A stretch of DNA of 64,000 nt, taken from Methanobrevibacter boviskoreani JH1 (lineage in GTDB: Archaea > Methanobacteriota > Methanobacteria > Methanobacteriales > Methanobacteriaceae). A model generated the notes under the pieces. That model did not search any database. It was given only the letters and a program-made list of their open reading frames with translations, and was not told the DNA's origin. A program made the position numbers and the translations under genes. Shown in pieces: positions 46,329 to 55,951 of the stretch (position 1 is the first letter of the stretch; every line of letters starts with the position of its first letter). Where the stretch lies: NCBI RefSeq assembly GCF_000320505.1, contig NZ_BAGX02000020.1, positions 315,908-379,907 of the forward strand. The letters are read 5' to 3'.

Positions 46329-47984
46329 ATGAAAAGTGATAATATTAAGAAAGGTCCACAAAGAGCACCACACAGGTCTCTTTTAAGAGCTTGTGGACTT
46401 AAAGATGAAGATTTTAATAAACCATTTATTGGTATTGCAAACAGTTATGTAGAAATTGTTCCAGGTCATATACACCTTAGGGAATTAGTCGAATATGTAA
46501 AAAAAGGTATCCGTGATGCTGGAGGAATTCCTTTTGAATTTAACACAATGGCAATCTGTGACGGTATTGCAATGAACCATGAAGGTATGAAATATTCCCT
46601 TCCTTCAAGGGAAATAGTTGTAAGTACCGTGGAGAGTATGGCAAAGGGTCATAGTTTAGATGGTCTTGTATTAATGCCATCCTGTGATAAGGTTGTTCCA
46701 GGTATGTTAATGGCTGCTGGTAGGGTGGATGTTCCTTCCATTGTTGTAACTGGAGGACCAATGGAACCAGGTCATTTTAAAGGTAAAAATGCAGATTTAA
46801 TCACTGTTTATGAGGCATGTGGTGAATTGTCTGCAGGAAAAATCACAGAAGATGATTTAGATGAACTTGAACACTGTGCTTGTCCAGGGGCAGGTAGTTG
46901 TTCCGGTTTATTTACAGCAAACACAATGGCTTGTATTACAGAAACATTAGGTATGTCCCTTCCACACTGCGCTACCGCACTAGCATTGTCCGAGGATAAG
47001 AAAAAAATAGCATATGAATCAGGTAAACGTATTGTGGAAATGATTAAAGAGGATTTAAAACCTTCTGACATCATGACACAGGACGCATTTGAAAATGCGA
47101 TTGCAATGGATATGGCACTTGGTGGATCCAGTAACACCGCACTTCATATTCCGGCTATTGCAGCAGAACTTGAGGATAAAGGTGTTTCTGTAAACATCGA
47201 TTTATTTGATGAAATCAGTAATGAAATTCCTCATATCACATTATTATCCCCTGCAGGTCAAAGTACTATGAAGGATTTACATGAGGCTGGAGGCATACCT
47301 GCAGTGTTAAAATCACTTCAATCTAAATTAAATACCGATTGTTTAACCTGTAGCGGTAAGACCATTGCCGAGATAATAGACGAGGCAGAAATTAAGGATT
47401 CAGATTTAATCCGTCCATTAGATAATCCTATTCACAAGGAAGGTGGACTTGCAATATTGAAAGGTAATCTTGCACCAAACGGTTCAATCGTTAAAAGGGG
47501 AGCAGTACCTGATGATCTATTACATCTTAAAGGACCTGCAAAAATCTATGAATCAGAAGAGGATGCTGTTGAAGCTATCTTTGGTCATGAAATCAAAGAG
47601 GGGGATATCCTTGTTATCCGCTGTGAAGGACCAAAAGGTGGACCAGGTATGAGAGAGATGTTAAACCCAACATCTGCTATTATGGGTATGGGCATTAAGA
47701 ATGTAGGTCTCATCACCGATGGAAGATTCTCAGGTGGTACCAGAGGTCCATGTATAGGACATGTCTCTCCTGAGGCTATGAGCGGAGGTCCAATAGGACT
47801 TATTAAAGACGGGGATATCATCGAAATCGATATTCTAAACAAAAAACTTAATGTGGAATTAAGTGATGAGGAATTAGAAGAAAGGAGGAAAACTGTAAAA
47901 CTTCCTGAAAAACCAGTATCTGGTTGGTTGGATATTTACAGAAGATCTGTCTCATCTGCAGATGAAGGAGCTATTTTAAGATAG
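46329..47984 (+). CDS. ilvD: Dihydroxy-acid dehydratase
   Basis: Iron-sulfur dehydratase that converts dihydroxyisovalerate and dihydroxymethylvalerate to the 2-oxoacid precursors of valine and isoleucine. Family words are [16 protein letters not shown], the cluster/Mg motifs [14 protein letters not shown] and [16 protein letters not shown] (two of three cluster Cys) and [13 protein letters not shown]. The C-terminal part has [18 protein letters not shown] and [21 protein letters not shown]. 551 aa is normal. GTGATC before ATG 46329 serves as ribosome site. An 8-bp hairpin covers its stop codon. The other ilv genes lie at 57.5-59.8 and 62.6 kb, not adjacent. Confidence 0.96.
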   Translation: MKSDNIKKGPQRAPHRSLLRACGLKDEDFNKPFIGIANSYVEIVPGHIHLRELVEYVKKGIRDAGGIPFEFNTMAICDGIAMNHEGMKYSLPSREIVVSTVESMAKGHSLDGLVLMPSCDKVVPGMLMAAGRVDVPSIVVTGGPMEPGHFKGKNADLITVYEACGELSAGKITEDDLDELEHCACPGAGSCSGLFTANTMACITETLGMSLPHCATALALSEDKKKIAYESGKRIVEMIKEDLKPSDIMTQDAFENAIAMDMALGGSSNTALHIPAIAAELEDKGVSVNIDLFDEISNEIPHITLLSPAGQSTMKDLHEAGGIPAVLKSLQSKLNTDCLTCSGKTIAEIIDEAEIKDSDLIRPLDNPIHKEGGLAILKGNLAPNGSIVKRGAVPDDLLHLKGPAKIYESEEDAVEAIFGHEIKEGDILVIRCEGPKGGPGMREMLNPTSAIMGMGIKNVGLITDGRFSGGTRGPCIGHVSPEAMSGGPIGLIKDGDIIEIDILNKKLNVELSDEELEERRKTVKLPEKPVSGWLDIYRRSVSSADEGAILR

Positions 47985-47988
47985 CTCC
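47967..47988 (+). terminator. Hairpin over the ilvD stop codon
   Basis: GGAGCTAT, six-base loop, ATAGCTCC: an 8-bp stem including the TAG stop (47982-47984), followed by T-rich sequence. Confidence 0.55.
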
Positions 47989-48174
47989 CTTAATCTATCT
48001 TTTAATCTTTAACTATTCTTTTTTAAGAATTTATCAAAATCTATTTTTTTAATCAAAATAACATTTTTATATAATAGAATTTATAAACTTAAATTATAAT
48101 ATAAATAATTGTAATTTTTATAATTTATATAAAATTATTTTAAATTTTTTTTATTAAATTCATAAGGTGTTTCT

Positions 48175-48597
48175 TTGACTAACTATAAAGAAATAATTCT
48201 ATACATCGTAATTATTGTTGTTGTCTTAATTGCAGGACAGCATTTAAATGTTGTAGTCTCTGGAAGTATGGAACCTGTATTCTATAGAGGAGATATTGTA
48301 GTTGTTGAGAAGGCAGACATGTTCGGCATAAGCGAATTCAATCCAAACGATGTTAAAGTAGGAGATATTGTTGTTTATGATGCAACCTGGTATAACAGTC
48401 CAGTTGTACATAGAATAATCAATATAACTAATATTAATGGAACCACCTATTATGAGATAAAAGGTGATCATAACACTGCTCCAGATCCTTATCTGGCTAC
48501 AGCTGATCAAATTAAAGAGAGGGTCGTTACAGTTAATGGTCAACCATTAATTATTCCTAAATTAGGATATGTTACTATAGCTTTAAAAGGATATTAA
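48175..48597 (+). CDS. Signal peptidase I, archaeal/SipW-like type
   Basis: Membrane-bound type I signal peptidase that removes signal peptides from exported proteins such as the nucleases and propeller protein in this window. One N-terminal helix (IILYIVIIVVVLIAGQHL) is followed by the catalytic Ser in VVSGSMEPVFYRGDIVVVEK, the His box SPVVHRIINI (His in place of the bacterial Lys) and GDHNTAPD with the supporting Asp. 140 aa, minimal archaeal size. The start is TTG 48175 with AAGGTG five bases upstream. It follows ilvD and precedes argS on the same strand. Confidence 0.88.
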   Translation: MTNYKEIILYIVIIVVVLIAGQHLNVVVSGSMEPVFYRGDIVVVEKADMFGISEFNPNDVKVGDIVVYDATWYNSPVVHRIINITNINGTTYYEIKGDHNTAPDPYLATADQIKERVVTVNGQPLIIPKLGYVTIALKGY

Positions 48598-48701
48598 TCC
48601 TTTTATAACTCTTACTTATTTTTATATGAATTTTATTATAACAAGCCTTGAATTATAAATCTTTAATTTTCATAAGGCTAGAATTATTTTTAGGTGAACC
48701 A

Positions 48702-50426
48702 ATGTACGATGAATTAGAACAACTTGCTATTAATGCGTTATACGATGCTACCTGCAAATTAGATGCGGAAGTATCAAAAGATAAAATCATGTTAGAATTC
48801 CCACCAAATCATGAAATGGGGGATATCGCTTCTACAGTTACCTTTCAATTAGCTCCAATTTTAAAGAAATCACCTGCTATGATTGCAGAGGATATTGTTG
48901 GTGTAATTGAAAAACCTGAATTATTCACTAAGATAGAAGCTAAAGGACCATATGTAAACTTCTTCATTGATTACGATAAGTATTCTAAAGGATTACTTGA
49001 CTCAATAGATGAGAACTATGGCCAACTTCCTAAAATAGATCAAAAGATTGTATTGGAACATACATCAGCTAATCCAAATGGACCTTTACATATTGGACAC
49101 ATCAGAAATTCTATTATAGGGGATTCTTTAACAAGATTACTTAGAACCTCTGGAAGGGAAGTCGAGACCCAATACTATGTAAATGATATGGGAAGACAGC
49201 TTGCCATGGTTGTATATGGTATTAAGGAACTAGGTTTAAAAATAGAAGATCAAGGTGAGGACAAGATAGACCACAATATCGGTCTTGTATACCTTAAAGT
49301 AAATCAGGCATTTAAAGAGGATCCATCACTTGAAGACGGTGTAACCAATTTGATTAAAGAATATGAGAAAGGAGACAATGATAAGTTAAACAAACTCTTT
49401 GAGGATACAATCAATAAATGTCTTGACGGTGTTAAAGAAACCTTGAAACGTATGCATGTAAAACATGATAAGTTTGTATGGGAAGGTACCTTTGTACGTA
49501 ATGGTGATGTGGACCGCTATGTTGACGAGATGGTGGAAATCGGATATGCACGTATGGAAGATGTTTTAAGGTTGAAACTCGCTGATTTTGGTATTAAGAA
49601 CAATCTTGTATTAAGAAGGGCAGACGGTACTTCCTTATATTCCACAAGGGATATTGCATATCACATGTATAAATGTGACCAGGGAGACATTGTTTTAGAT
49701 ATCTTAGGAGCAGATCATAAATTGGCATTCCGTCAAGTTAAAGCTGCACTTGAGATATTGGAAAAGATTGAACCTAACAGTGATAAGGTGGAAGTATTAT
49801 TCTATGAATTCATTACATTGCCGGAAGGTTCAATGTCCTCACGTACAGGTAACTTCATATCTGTAGATGAACTTATAGATGAGGCAGTATCAAGGGCTAA
49901 GGACGAGATCATCTCAAGACGTCATGACTTATCTGAAGAGGAAATAGACGAGATTGCAGAAGAGATTGGTATCGGTGCAATCAGATTCTATATCGCAAGA
50001 TTATCCCCTGAAAAACACATCAAATTCAAATGGGATGAGGCTTTAAACTTTGAGAGAGGTTGTGCATCTATACAATATGCTCACGCACGTGCTTCCAAAT
50101 TACTTGAGAAGGCTAAAAATCAGGGCATTGATTTAGATAGTATTGAGTGTGAAGATAACTGGTCTCCAAATGAATTTGAATCCAATCTTATCAGAACATT
50201 ATCCAAATATCCTAAACTCATTGGAGAATCTGCAGAGCTTAGAAGAATCCATCCGATTGCAAATTACTGTCAAGAATTAGCTAGTGACTTTAACAGATTC
50301 TACAAAGAAAATCAAGTAATCGGTTCTGACTTTGAAGGTGCTAGATTAGTTTTAGTTGAAAAGGCTAAAATCACCTTAAAGAATGCATTGGATATTCTTG
50401 GAGTAACTGCACCTAATAGGATGTAG
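48702..50426 (+). CDS. argS: Arginyl-tRNA synthetase
   Basis: Class I synthetase for tRNA(Arg). The HIGH motif is in EHTSANPNGPLHIGHIRNSIIGDSLTRLL, and a KMSK-like element appears as SMSSRTGNFIS. The N-terminal Add1 domain (NHEMGDIASTVTFQLAP) and the C-terminal DALR anticodon domain (HPIANYCQELASDFNRFYKE) are present. 574 aa from ATG 48702, which has AGGTGA four bases upstream; an in-frame start at 48648 is not supported by any site. T-rich repeat sequence follows. Confidence 0.96.
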   Translation: MYDELEQLAINALYDATCKLDAEVSKDKIMLEFPPNHEMGDIASTVTFQLAPILKKSPAMIAEDIVGVIEKPELFTKIEAKGPYVNFFIDYDKYSKGLLDSIDENYGQLPKIDQKIVLEHTSANPNGPLHIGHIRNSIIGDSLTRLLRTSGREVETQYYVNDMGRQLAMVVYGIKELGLKIEDQGEDKIDHNIGLVYLKVNQAFKEDPSLEDGVTNLIKEYEKGDNDKLNKLFEDTINKCLDGVKETLKRMHVKHDKFVWEGTFVRNGDVDRYVDEMVEIGYARMEDVLRLKLADFGIKNNLVLRRADGTSLYSTRDIAYHMYKCDQGDIVLDILGADHKLAFRQVKAALEILEKIEPNSDKVEVLFYEFITLPEGSMSSRTGNFISVDELIDEAVSRAKDEIISRRHDLSEEEIDEIAEEIGIGAIRFYIARLSPEKHIKFKWDEALNFERGCASIQYAHARASKLLEKAKNQGIDLDSIECEDNWSPNEFESNLIRTLSKYPKLIGESAELRRIHPIANYCQELASDFNRFYKENQVIGSDFEGARLVLVEKAKITLKNALDILGVTAPNRM

Positions 50427-50874
50427 TCTTATCTTCTTTTTAATTTTTTATTTTTTATTTGGCTATTTTTCTTTATTTTAGTAATTCTATTCTGTTTTAA
50501 CTATTTTTGTCGGTTCTAGTAAGTTGATTTCTTTTATTTTGTAGCTATTTTCAGATTATAACTTATAAGTTATAACTTTATTTAATATAATAATTATCAT
50601 TAATCTAGATTAAAATCCTGTTTTTAATAAAAAAAGCTTTTATATGCTGTAAATATTAATTATCTAGATAAATATTAGTTGTTTAATTAGTCTAAGCTAT
50701 CATATTAAAATACTATTTTTTATTTAAGTTATAACTTATAACTTACAACTTATATTTTTAATTAAATTTCAATAACTGTTAAATAAAAAAATGATTCTGA
50801 TAGTTTTAGTTTATTAATTAAATTAATGTTATAAAAATAGAAATTGCTGTATAAAATAGTTGAAAGATGAATAT
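50427..50874. repeat. Convergent gap with two heptad sites and a diverged copy of the mtd-side repeat
   Basis: Heptad sites at 50553-50578 (TTATAACTTATAAGTTATAA) and 50725-50754. TTCTATTCTGTTTTAACTATT near 50486 is a decayed version of the 70-bp repeat at 32354. No gene between argS and the MarR gene. Confidence 0.65.
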
Positions 50875-51348
50875 TTACTCAAATCTTTTAAGAATCTCTG
50901 TGGAATTTTCTTCAACTTTAAGTAATTCTTTTTTAAATATGAGTCTTTCATCTTCACTTAAGTGATTTAATATCTCATCTTCCCATCTATTGTCTACATC
51001 AAATACTTTACTTGCAAAATCCCTTCCCTCATCCGTGATGGTGATGATTTTTTCTCGTCTATTTTTGGGATTCTCCTTTCTTTCTATAAGATCTTTATCC
51101 TCAAGTTTTTTCACGGCCCTTGCAACAGTACCTTCACTTACACTAAATTCATCTGCTAGGTCTTTCTGTGTTACGTGATCTCTTCGATATAAATTAATTA
51201 AAAATGGAAATTCCCCGGAATTAATCTCGGTTTCCTTTAAGAGATTGGAAAGATACATGTTATGGGAACGAAATATTATAGATAAGATTTTAGGAAGGGG
51301 ATATTCCATTATATCCCTATCACTAAACTCTTTTTTGACGGTTTTCAT
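50875..51348 (-). CDS. MarR-family transcriptional regulator
   Basis: 157-aa winged-helix regulator, probably the repressor of the adjacent MATE exporter. The MarR fold is seen: INSGEFPFLINLYRRDHVTQKDLADEFSVSEGTVARAVKKLEDKDLIERKENPKNRREKIITITDEG, with the DNA-reading helix GTVARAVKKLED and the wing Arg-rich turn. AGGTGA precedes ATG 51348. It follows the MATE gene by 51 bases on the same strand, so the two form one operon. The 16-bp palindrome at 52873-52888 is the best operator candidate. Confidence 0.9.
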   Translation of the reverse strand: MKTVKKEFSDRDIMEYPLPKILSIIFRSHNMYLSNLLKETEINSGEFPFLINLYRRDHVTQKDLADEFSVSEGTVARAVKKLEDKDLIERKENPKNRREKIITITDEGRDFASKVFDVDNRWEDEILNHLSEDERLIFKKELLKVEENSTEILKRFE

Positions 51349-51399
51349 GTTTCACCTTAATTGATAGATTTTTTATTCTAACTGTTTATCCTGTTTATT

Positions 51400-52797
51400 C
51401 TATTTGGAATCATTTGGTTTCTGTTTGAATATTCCAAGTTTGTATAGTCTTTTAATATAATATCTACAGTAGATATATGCAAATATTGAACCTAGAATAT
51501 CTCCTATAACAATACCCCAGTATACACCAGTAGCTCCTGCATAAAGCATGAACGCAGCTACTGCAGCAAATATCACATCTAATATTAATGATCTGTTGGC
51601 TGTTAATATGAGGGATTGGGTTCCCTTTCCAAGTGCCTGTAACACTGAACTTGCTGATATACCAAAACATACAGGCAGGATGTATAGACACATAATCTTT
51701 AAGAATTGTGATATGAGTGGTGATAGTTCTGCACTTGATGAGGAATATGAAAACATATATGCTAATTGATCTGAGAATATAAAGAATATTACCGCAACAA
51801 TTAAAGCGGTTATAAATCCAATCTTTACACTGTAATTAAGTGTTGTTTTTAACTTGTTGTAATCCCTTTCACCATATGCAACTCCTGCTACTGTAATTGC
51901 AGAGGTTCCAATACCTATTGCAGGCATTATTCCAATTTGTACAAGCCTCCAGCCTGCAGTATATACAGCTACTGATACGGTTCCTCCAACCATCGCAAGG
52001 ATTGCATTTAGGATGATTGCGGTAATTGACATGATTAGCTGTTCAATACTAGCCGGTATACCTACAAGAAGAATGTCCTTATACATACTTGTATCTTGTC
52101 TGAAATATTTTCTCTCAATTGATATGTAGGTATCCTTCTTAATCATCACCCAATAGACAAGTATAATTAAATCTACAAGTCCACTTAAAACAGTCGCTAT
52201 AGCTGCTCCAGCTACACCAAGTCCAAGCACATAGATGAATATCGGATCTAGAATCATGTTTAATATTGCTGTAACCGCAAGTGGTATGGTTGCTCTTTTC
52301 ACATCTCCCTCGGATCTTAATATGCTTCCGAACAATGCCGGTAAGGTTAATGTAAATGTACCGATTATTATGATACTTCCATAACTCATACCATAACTTA
52401 ATACATCCTTTCCACCCATTGCAATTAAGATAGGCTTTAAGAATACAAGTAACACGACTGTAAGGAGTATGGTGGTTATAAGTCCAATTATTAATGAGTG
52501 ACATCCTGCATTATTTGCTTCATAATGTTGTTTCTCTCCTATTTTCCTTGATATTAGGGAGTTTGCTCCTGCACCTATTCCGTTTCCTATACCTACCAAT
52601 ATTAAGAAAAGAGGTGTCACAAATCCCAGTGCTGCAAGGGGATCTGATCCAAGACCTGCTACCCACACACTATCAATAATGTTGTTAGCACTCATAAGTA
52701 GCATACTAATAATCATAGGCCATGATAACTTTAGCAATGCCTTTTTTGGATCTCCCCGAATCATTCTAACTGTTTCAGTATCCATATCTTCTGCCAT
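51400..52797 (-). CDS. MATE-family multidrug/solute exporter
   Basis: A 465-aa protein with 12 membrane helices in two six-helix halves (first half about 15-220, second about 235-450), driven by Na+ or H+. The start GDPKKALLKLSWPMIISMLLMSANNIIDSVWVAGLGSDPLAALGFVTPLF is the usual MATE first helix pair, and ILRSEGDVKRATIPLAVTAILNMILDPIFIY is the conserved inter-half stretch. A paralogue at 60589 is about equally long with the same motifs. Likely regulated by the MarR gene downstream through a palindrome between TATA box and start. Substrate unknown. Confidence 0.9.
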   Translation of the reverse strand: MAEDMDTETVRMIRGDPKKALLKLSWPMIISMLLMSANNIIDSVWVAGLGSDPLAALGFVTPLFLILVGIGNGIGAGANSLISRKIGEKQHYEANNAGCHSLIIGLITTILLTVVLLVFLKPILIAMGGKDVLSYGMSYGSIIIIGTFTLTLPALFGSILRSEGDVKRATIPLAVTAILNMILDPIFIYVLGLGVAGAAIATVLSGLVDLIILVYWVMIKKDTYISIERKYFRQDTSMYKDILLVGIPASIEQLIMSITAIILNAILAMVGGTVSVAVYTAGWRLVQIGIMPAIGIGTSAITVAGVAYGERDYNKLKTTLNYSVKIGFITALIVAVIFFIFSDQLAYMFSYSSSSAELSPLISQFLKIMCLYILPVCFGISASSVLQALGKGTQSLILTANRSLILDVIFAAVAAFMLYAGATGVYWGIVIGDILGSIFAYIYCRYYIKRLYKLGIFKQKPNDSK

Positions 52798-52872
52798 TTT
52801 ATCTTCCTTTATAATAATTAAATAGTGATTATAAAAATTAATTCTTTTATTGTCAATAGTTTAATATTCAAC

Positions 52873-52888
52873 ACTTGCATATGCAAGT
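52873..52888. promoter_or_regulatory. Perfect 16-bp palindrome, probable MarR operator
   Basis: ACTTGCATATGCAAGT is completely self-complementary. It sits a few bases after the minus-strand TATA box TATATAAA (plus 52893-52900) and so covers the transcription start of the MATE-MarR operon about 76-91 bases before the MATE start. Confidence 0.65.
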
Positions 52889-52892
52889 ATTA

Positions 52893-52900
52893 TTTATATA
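52893..52900 (-). promoter_or_regulatory. TATA box of the MATE-marR operon
   Basis: TATATAAA on the minus strand, immediately upstream of the operator palindrome. The predicted start about 25 bases downstream would fall near 52870. Confidence 0.55.
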
Positions 52901-53041
52901 CTTTTTTCTAGTATATAAAGCTTGGCTATTTTCAAAAATTTTCTAAAGTTTGAAATTAATCTTTAAATAATTGATTTAAATTCAGACATATTTTAATCTT
53001 TTAATTCTTTAAAAGAAGGTTTATATTTCATTTAATAATAT

Positions 53042-53175
53042 AATTAGATTTTAATATAAATAAATTTAAGTTCTCTTAGAGATTTATATCTGATTTAATT
53101 AGATTTTAGTATAAATAGGCTTAATTTATCTTAAATAGATTTATTTTAGATTTAATTAGATTTCGATATAAAAGA
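53042..53175. repeat. Three tandem copies of a 56-57-bp AT-rich unit
   Basis: AATTAGATTTTAATATAAATA (53042), AATTAGATTTTAGTATAAATA (53098) and AATTAGATTTCGATATAAAAG (53155), spaced 56 and 57 bases, each followed by a variant of TTTAAG/TTTATC sequence. It lies in the 52798-53227 gap, which holds no gene. Confidence 0.65.
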
Positions 53176-53227
53176 GATTATATTAATTTAAAAATAAAAA
53201 AATAAGATTAAGATTAGGTTGCAGTCT

Positions 53228-53623
53228 CTAAGCGAAACCATAAGATACTACATTACCATCGGAGTCTGCAGTTCTATAATATCCGTCATCATAATGGACT
53301 TTATGATACCCATTACCTATGTCTTCACTATATGTTTCATGTTCCTTAGGATTCCAACCGTCCCTTCCAGTATCATTTTCCTTAAGTCTGTGTGAACCGT
53401 TGTCACCGCTTGATGAATCTGAGCTTGATTGGCTGTTGCTGCTTTCATCATCATCTGTTAGATTTGTAGTGTTATCGGTACTGTTATTTGTAAGATTGAC
53501 TGTGTTATTTACTATATCCTGGTTATTGTCATTACTAGATAAAACAAAATAAGCTGCAAGGGAAAGGATGGCAATACAAACAATCACAATCACTGCAATT
53601 AATATTATATCTTTATTCTCCAT
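53228..53623 (-). CDS. Small membrane-anchored protein with Asn/Thr/Ser-rich linker
   Basis: 131 aa, not recognised. A signal-anchor helix spans residues 7-27 (ILIAVIVIVCIAILSLAAYFV). A low-complexity Asn/Asp/Ser/Thr linker follows (about 31-80, several N-x-T/S sequons), then a short charged tail (KENDTGRDGWNPKEHETYSEDIGNGYHKVHYDDGYYRTADSDG). The tail would be outside the cell; the many sequons suggest N-glycosylation. Similar tails are seen in small surface proteins of Methanobrevibacter, but no function is known. Confidence 0.72.
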   Translation of the reverse strand: MENKDIILIAVIVIVCIAILSLAAYFVLSSNDNNQDIVNNTVNLTNNSTDNTTNLTDDDESSNSQSSSDSSSGDNGSHRLKENDTGRDGWNPKEHETYSEDIGNGYHKVHYDDGYYRTADSDGNVVSYGFA

Positions 53624-53742
53624 ATTTCGCCCCCATAAGTTTTTTAAGATACATTATTGTCTATATCTATTAAGTTATTAAGCATTTTCTAAATTTATAA
53701 CATACAAATTGAAAAAAAAGCTTTTGATAATGTCTTAATAGA

Positions 53743-53838
53743 TTATAAATTATAACATATAACTTATAATTTATAACTTATAATAATAGTTTATAAGTAA
53801 ATAACAAATTTCTGATTATAACTTATAACTTATAAGCT
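53743..53838. repeat. Heptad repeat cluster upstream of the small anchored protein
   Basis: TTATAAATTATAACATATAACTTATAATTTATAACTTATAA-type sequence from 53743 to about 53798 and TTATAACTTATAACTTATAAG at 53817-53837. Mostly two- and three-hexamer units of the TTATAA-S family, in the 53624-54000 gap. Confidence 0.7.
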
Positions 53839-53979
53839 ATTTTTTATAAAAAATCAATATTATCCTGAATTATATCTAATAGTTTAGGATTAAAATTAAT
53901 CAGAATTATTAGATTTCTAAAATAAAGCATAAAAATTAAATATAGAAAAAATAAGCTAGGAATATAAAAAAATAGTAAT

Positions 53980-54001
53980 AATTAACTCAAATGAGTTAAT
54001 T
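53980..54001 (-). terminator. Hairpin at the argF stop codon plus T8
   Basis: AATTAACTCA, AA, TGAGTTAATT: a 10-bp inverted repeat ending on the last base of the argF stop codon, with an eight-T run following on the minus strand. Confidence 0.68.
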
Positions 54002-54909
54002 TAATCTTTTAAATAATGATACATTATAGCTTTCTGAGCATGTAACCTGTTTTCAGCCTGATCATATATAACAGATTGAGGACCATCAATAACTTCACTT
54101 GTTACCTCTTTACCTCTTATTGCAGGTAAACAATGCATAAATATGGCATCGTCTTTTGCTAATTTCATGGTTTCCTCATTTACCTGATATTTTGCAAAGT
54201 CATTATTTCTTTTTTCTGCCTCTTCCTCTTCACCCATACTTACCCAGACATCAGTGTATACAGCATCAGCATCTTTTAAGGCAAGTTCTAAATCAGGTGT
54301 AATGGTTATTGTAGAACCAGTTTCTTTAGCTATTTCTAAACCTTTTTCCGTAATCTTCTTATCTGGTTCATATCCTTTAGGGCAAGCTATTGCAAAGTCC
54401 ATTCCTAAATAAGCACAAATTAGTAAAAGTGAGTTTGATACATTATTTCCATCACCGACAAAGGTCAATTTTCTATTTAAATCTCCCTTGTGTTCTTTAA
54501 TGGTTAATATATCTGCAAATGCTTGACATGGATGTTCAACATCAGTCAATCCATTGATGACAGGAACGTCTGCTTCCTCTGCCAATTCAACAACATCTGC
54601 ATGATTAGTAGCCCTTATCATTATTCCATCAACATATCTACTTAAAACCTTGGCGGTATCTTTAATAGGTTCTCCTCTACCAAGTTGAATATCATTTGTG
54701 GATAAAAATAGTGCAGTTCCACCTAATTCATACATTCCCACTTCAAAGGATACTCTTGTACGTGTTGATGATTTCTGAAAGATCATAGCTAATTTCTTGT
54801 CTTTTAATGGCTCTTCATCATCAAATTTACCATCTTTAAAATCACTAGCTAAATTAATGATATTTTCTATATTATCTTCCAAATCAGTAATTGATAAAAG
54901 ACTATTCAT
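54001..54909 (-). CDS. argF: Ornithine carbamoyltransferase
   Basis: Transfers carbamoyl from carbamoyl phosphate to ornithine, giving citrulline for arginine synthesis. Motifs: carbamoyl phosphate site [13 protein letters not shown] (residues about 48-60), the [15 protein letters not shown] segment, ornithine-side [14 protein letters not shown] and the catalytic [12 protein letters not shown]. 302 aa is normal. GGAG precedes ATG 54909. It is on its own, with an anabolic-type sequence; no arcA or carbamate kinase is near. Confidence 0.95.
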   Translation of the reverse strand: MNSLLSITDLEDNIENIINLASDFKDGKFDDEEPLKDKKLAMIFQKSSTRTRVSFEVGMYELGGTALFLSTNDIQLGRGEPIKDTAKVLSRYVDGIMIRATNHADVVELAEEADVPVINGLTDVEHPCQAFADILTIKEHKGDLNRKLTFVGDGNNVSNSLLLICAYLGMDFAIACPKGYEPDKKITEKGLEIAKETGSTITITPDLELALKDADAVYTDVWVSMGEEEEAEKRNNDFAKYQVNEETMKLAKDDAIFMHCLPAIRGKEVTSEVIDGPQSVIYDQAENRLHAQKAIMYHYLKD

Positions 54910-55242
54910 TTAATTTCTCCAATAAATTAATAAAATTAAAATTATATATTTGTTTTTTCTATTTATAAATACTTTCTAAAATATTGAAAATTTAATGTAT
55001 TTACATATATCTAGATATGATATTATACTATATTCTAAATTGTTATTAATTAGTATTTTCAATTTATCTAAAAGATTTTCAATTTTTTTTACAGTAATAC
55101 TTATTTAATAGAATTGTTATTTGATTTAATAGGTTTTAGTATTATTTTCAAATTTGTATGGAAATTATTAGATTATTGGATATGATTTTTAGATTAATTT
55201 TCAAATATCATGAAAACAAATAGAATAATAGGTTGAATTTAT
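54910..55242. other. Divergent intergenic region, no feature seen
   Basis: 333 AT-rich bases between argF and the YkgJ-like gene. No ORF, repeat or structured RNA recognised. It must hold both promoters. Confidence 0.4.
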
Positions 55243-55809
55243 ATGGAAACTAGTGCAGATGAAATGAAGGAAAATATTAAGAAGATTTATAAACGTTTGG
55301 ATCAGGTATCCCCTGTTGATTTTGACTGTGGAAAATTATGTGGGGAGGTATGTTGCGTTTATGATGCAGAGGATTATCACAATGAGGATTTGGCATTATA
55401 TCTATTGCCTGGTGAGGAATTGATGTATGAGGATAGTGATAGTTTCGAGTTGTATTACGTTGATTCATCTGAGATTAGATATCCCCACTCATGGAAGGGT
55501 CGAATATATCTTGTAAGATGCACCAATCCGCCAAAATGCGATCGTAGCATTAGACCGATTCAATGTAGGACATTTCCATTAATACCTCATTTAAACAAGA
55601 AAGGGGAACTCCATCTAATCTTTGATGAAAGTGAATTTCCCTATAAATGTCCAATCATACATGACCATATAAAGCTGAATGATGACTTTATAAAGGTGAC
55701 CTATGAGACATGGTCTGTTCTAATAAAAAATCCGCTGGTTTTTGATTTGGTGGACATGGATTCTAGAATAAGGGATAATAGAAAAGTGGACTATGAAATT
55801 GTAATATGA
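55243..55809 (+). CDS. YkgJ-like zinc/iron-chelating cysteine protein
   Basis: 188 aa in the YkgJ/UPF0153 family. The clustered cysteines lie in FDCGKLCGEVCCVYDAEDYHNED (about 22-44), CTNPPKCDRSIRPIQCRTFPLIPHL and FPYKCPII; the second block (RPIQCRTFPL) is the family hallmark. These likely bind zinc or an iron-sulfur cluster. Function is unknown. GGTTGA precedes ATG 55243. Hairpin TTAATCTT with AAGATTAA (55810-55835) follows the stop. Confidence 0.8.
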   Translation: METSADEMKENIKKIYKRLDQVSPVDFDCGKLCGEVCCVYDAEDYHNEDLALYLLPGEELMYEDSDSFELYYVDSSEIRYPHSWKGRIYLVRCTNPPKCDRSIRPIQCRTFPLIPHLNKKGELHLIFDESEFPYKCPIIHDHIKLNDDFIKVTYETWSVLIKNPLVFDLVDMDSRIRDNRKVDYEIVI

Positions 55810-55850
55810 TTAATCTTAAAAATATTAAAGATTAAAAATAGAAAAAAAGT
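55810..55850 (+). terminator. Candidate hairpin after the YkgJ-like gene
   Basis: TTAATCTT (55810-55817) and AAGATTAA (55828-55835) form an 8-bp stem with a 10-base loop directly after the stop. A T-run does not follow immediately, so it is weaker than the others. Confidence 0.35.
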
Positions 55851-55951
55851 ACTTTATTTATTATTTAATTGACTAATCTGTATTGGACCAATTTTTAGGA
55901 TTAAAAGAATAAGATTTTAGATTAATTAATCTTAATCTTATTAATCTTATC

